Of a stretch of DNA of 7,068 nt, positions 6,914 through 7,068 are shown piece by piece. Source of the DNA: Phycisphaerales bacterium (lineage in GTDB: Bacteria; Planctomycetota; Phycisphaerae; Phycisphaerales; UBA1924); the NCBI GenBank assembly GCA_019747615.1, contig JAIEQQ010000602.1, positions 1 to 7,068 of the forward strand, in the 5' to 3' direction. Both the position numbers and the translations under genes were made by a program. Every line of letters begins with the position of its first letter. Position 1 is the first letter of the stretch. The notes beneath the pieces are model-generated. The model ran no database searches. It was not told the DNA's origin and saw only the letters and a list, made by a program, of their open reading frames with translations.

Positions 6914-6928
6914 CCGCTCAAGCCAAAT
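6906..6928. terminator. Perfect 8-bp inverted repeat between convergent genes
   Basis: ATTTGGCT (6906-6913) pairs with AGCCAAAT (6921-6928) across a 7-nt loop. It lies where transcripts of both strands should end, and the stop codon of the - strand gene falls in the loop. The stem is AT-rich and lacks a following T-run, so terminator function is a guess; it may simply come from the 8-nt array meeting the end of the gene. Confidence 0.3.
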
Positions 6929-7068
6929 CTTTGACCGCGTCGAGCGAAAACGCCTCGTCGAAGTCGAAGACGCGCGAGAAGTCCTCGGGCTGATCGCTGG
7001 CGCTCTGGCGGATCTCGCCGCGATCGATCATCGCGTAGACGATCACGCCGAAGTCGTCGGTTCGCTCG
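6918..7068 (-). CDS. C-terminal fragment of a Planctomycetes/Verrucomicrobia-restricted conserved hypothetical protein
   Basis: Reading the - strand from the window edge gives 49 codons and a TGA stop at 6920-6918; the rest of the gene lies beyond base 7068. The visible residues include RTDDFGVIVYAMIDRGEI (2-19) and PEDFSRVFDFDEAF (27-40). From memory this DFGxIVxxMxxxG...EDFxxVFDFDEAF pattern matches the C-terminus of the family catalogued as a Verrucomicrobia/Planctomycetes-restricted protein (TIGR04138, also named Minf_1886 family), of unknown function and about 130-150 residues. The gene converges on the oxidase cluster and is probably unrelated to it in function. Its value here is mainly as a taxonomic marker. 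The family call is moderately sure since only the tail can be seen. Confidence 0.7.
   Translation of the reverse strand, partial: ERTDDFGVIVYAMIDRGEIRQSASDQPEDFSRVFDFDEAFSLDAVKDLA

Overview
The window carries most of an aa3-family (caa3-type) cytochrome c oxidase gene cluster, all on the + strand, followed by the 3' end of a convergent gene on the - strand. Order: the 3' part of a SCO/SenC copper chaperone gene (1-774), coxB with a fused C-terminal cytochrome c domain (820-1995), coxA (2208-4001), coxC (4084-4770), a subunit IV (ctaF-like) gene with a long His-rich C-terminal extension (5042-5932), an unrecognised membrane-anchored protein (5960-6820), and the C-terminal 49 codons of a short conserved hypothetical protein on the - strand (6918-7068).

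Organism: DNA is GC-rich with strong third-position G/C preference. The - strand fragment resembles, from memory, the C-terminus of a family confined to Planctomycetes and Verrucomicrobia. The oxidase layout and the repeat-filled gaps also fit a planctomycete, perhaps of the Phycisphaerae. This is an inference, not a proof.

How the genes work together: SCO delivers copper to the CuA centre of CoxB. The cytochrome c domain fused to CoxB passes electrons to CuA, then to heme a and the heme a3/CuB site in CoxA, where O2 is reduced to water with proton pumping. CoxC and the subunit IV protein are accessory membrane subunits. CoxA carries the YSHPxVY signature of A2-type oxidases in place of the GHPEVY of mitochondrial-type A1 enzymes, as in Thermus and Rhodothermus caa3 oxidases. 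Heme a synthesis genes (ctaA, ctaB/cyoE) and ctaG are not in the window.

Non-coding space: three gaps contain degenerate short-period arrays. Two have a 7-nt period (2057-2128; 4771-4819 resuming at 4955-4968) and two have an 8-nt period (4969-4992 and 6882-6913). A three-hairpin element (about 4829-4927) sits inside one 7-nt array as if inserted there. coxA, coxC and the 5960 gene share an extended Shine-Dalgarno that continues into complementarity with the 3' end of 16S rRNA. I see no CRISPR, transposase, tRNA, rRNA or phage gene. The core is a recognisable respiratory operon, and the unusual parts are the subunit IV tail, the 5960 gene and the nested intergenic repeats.
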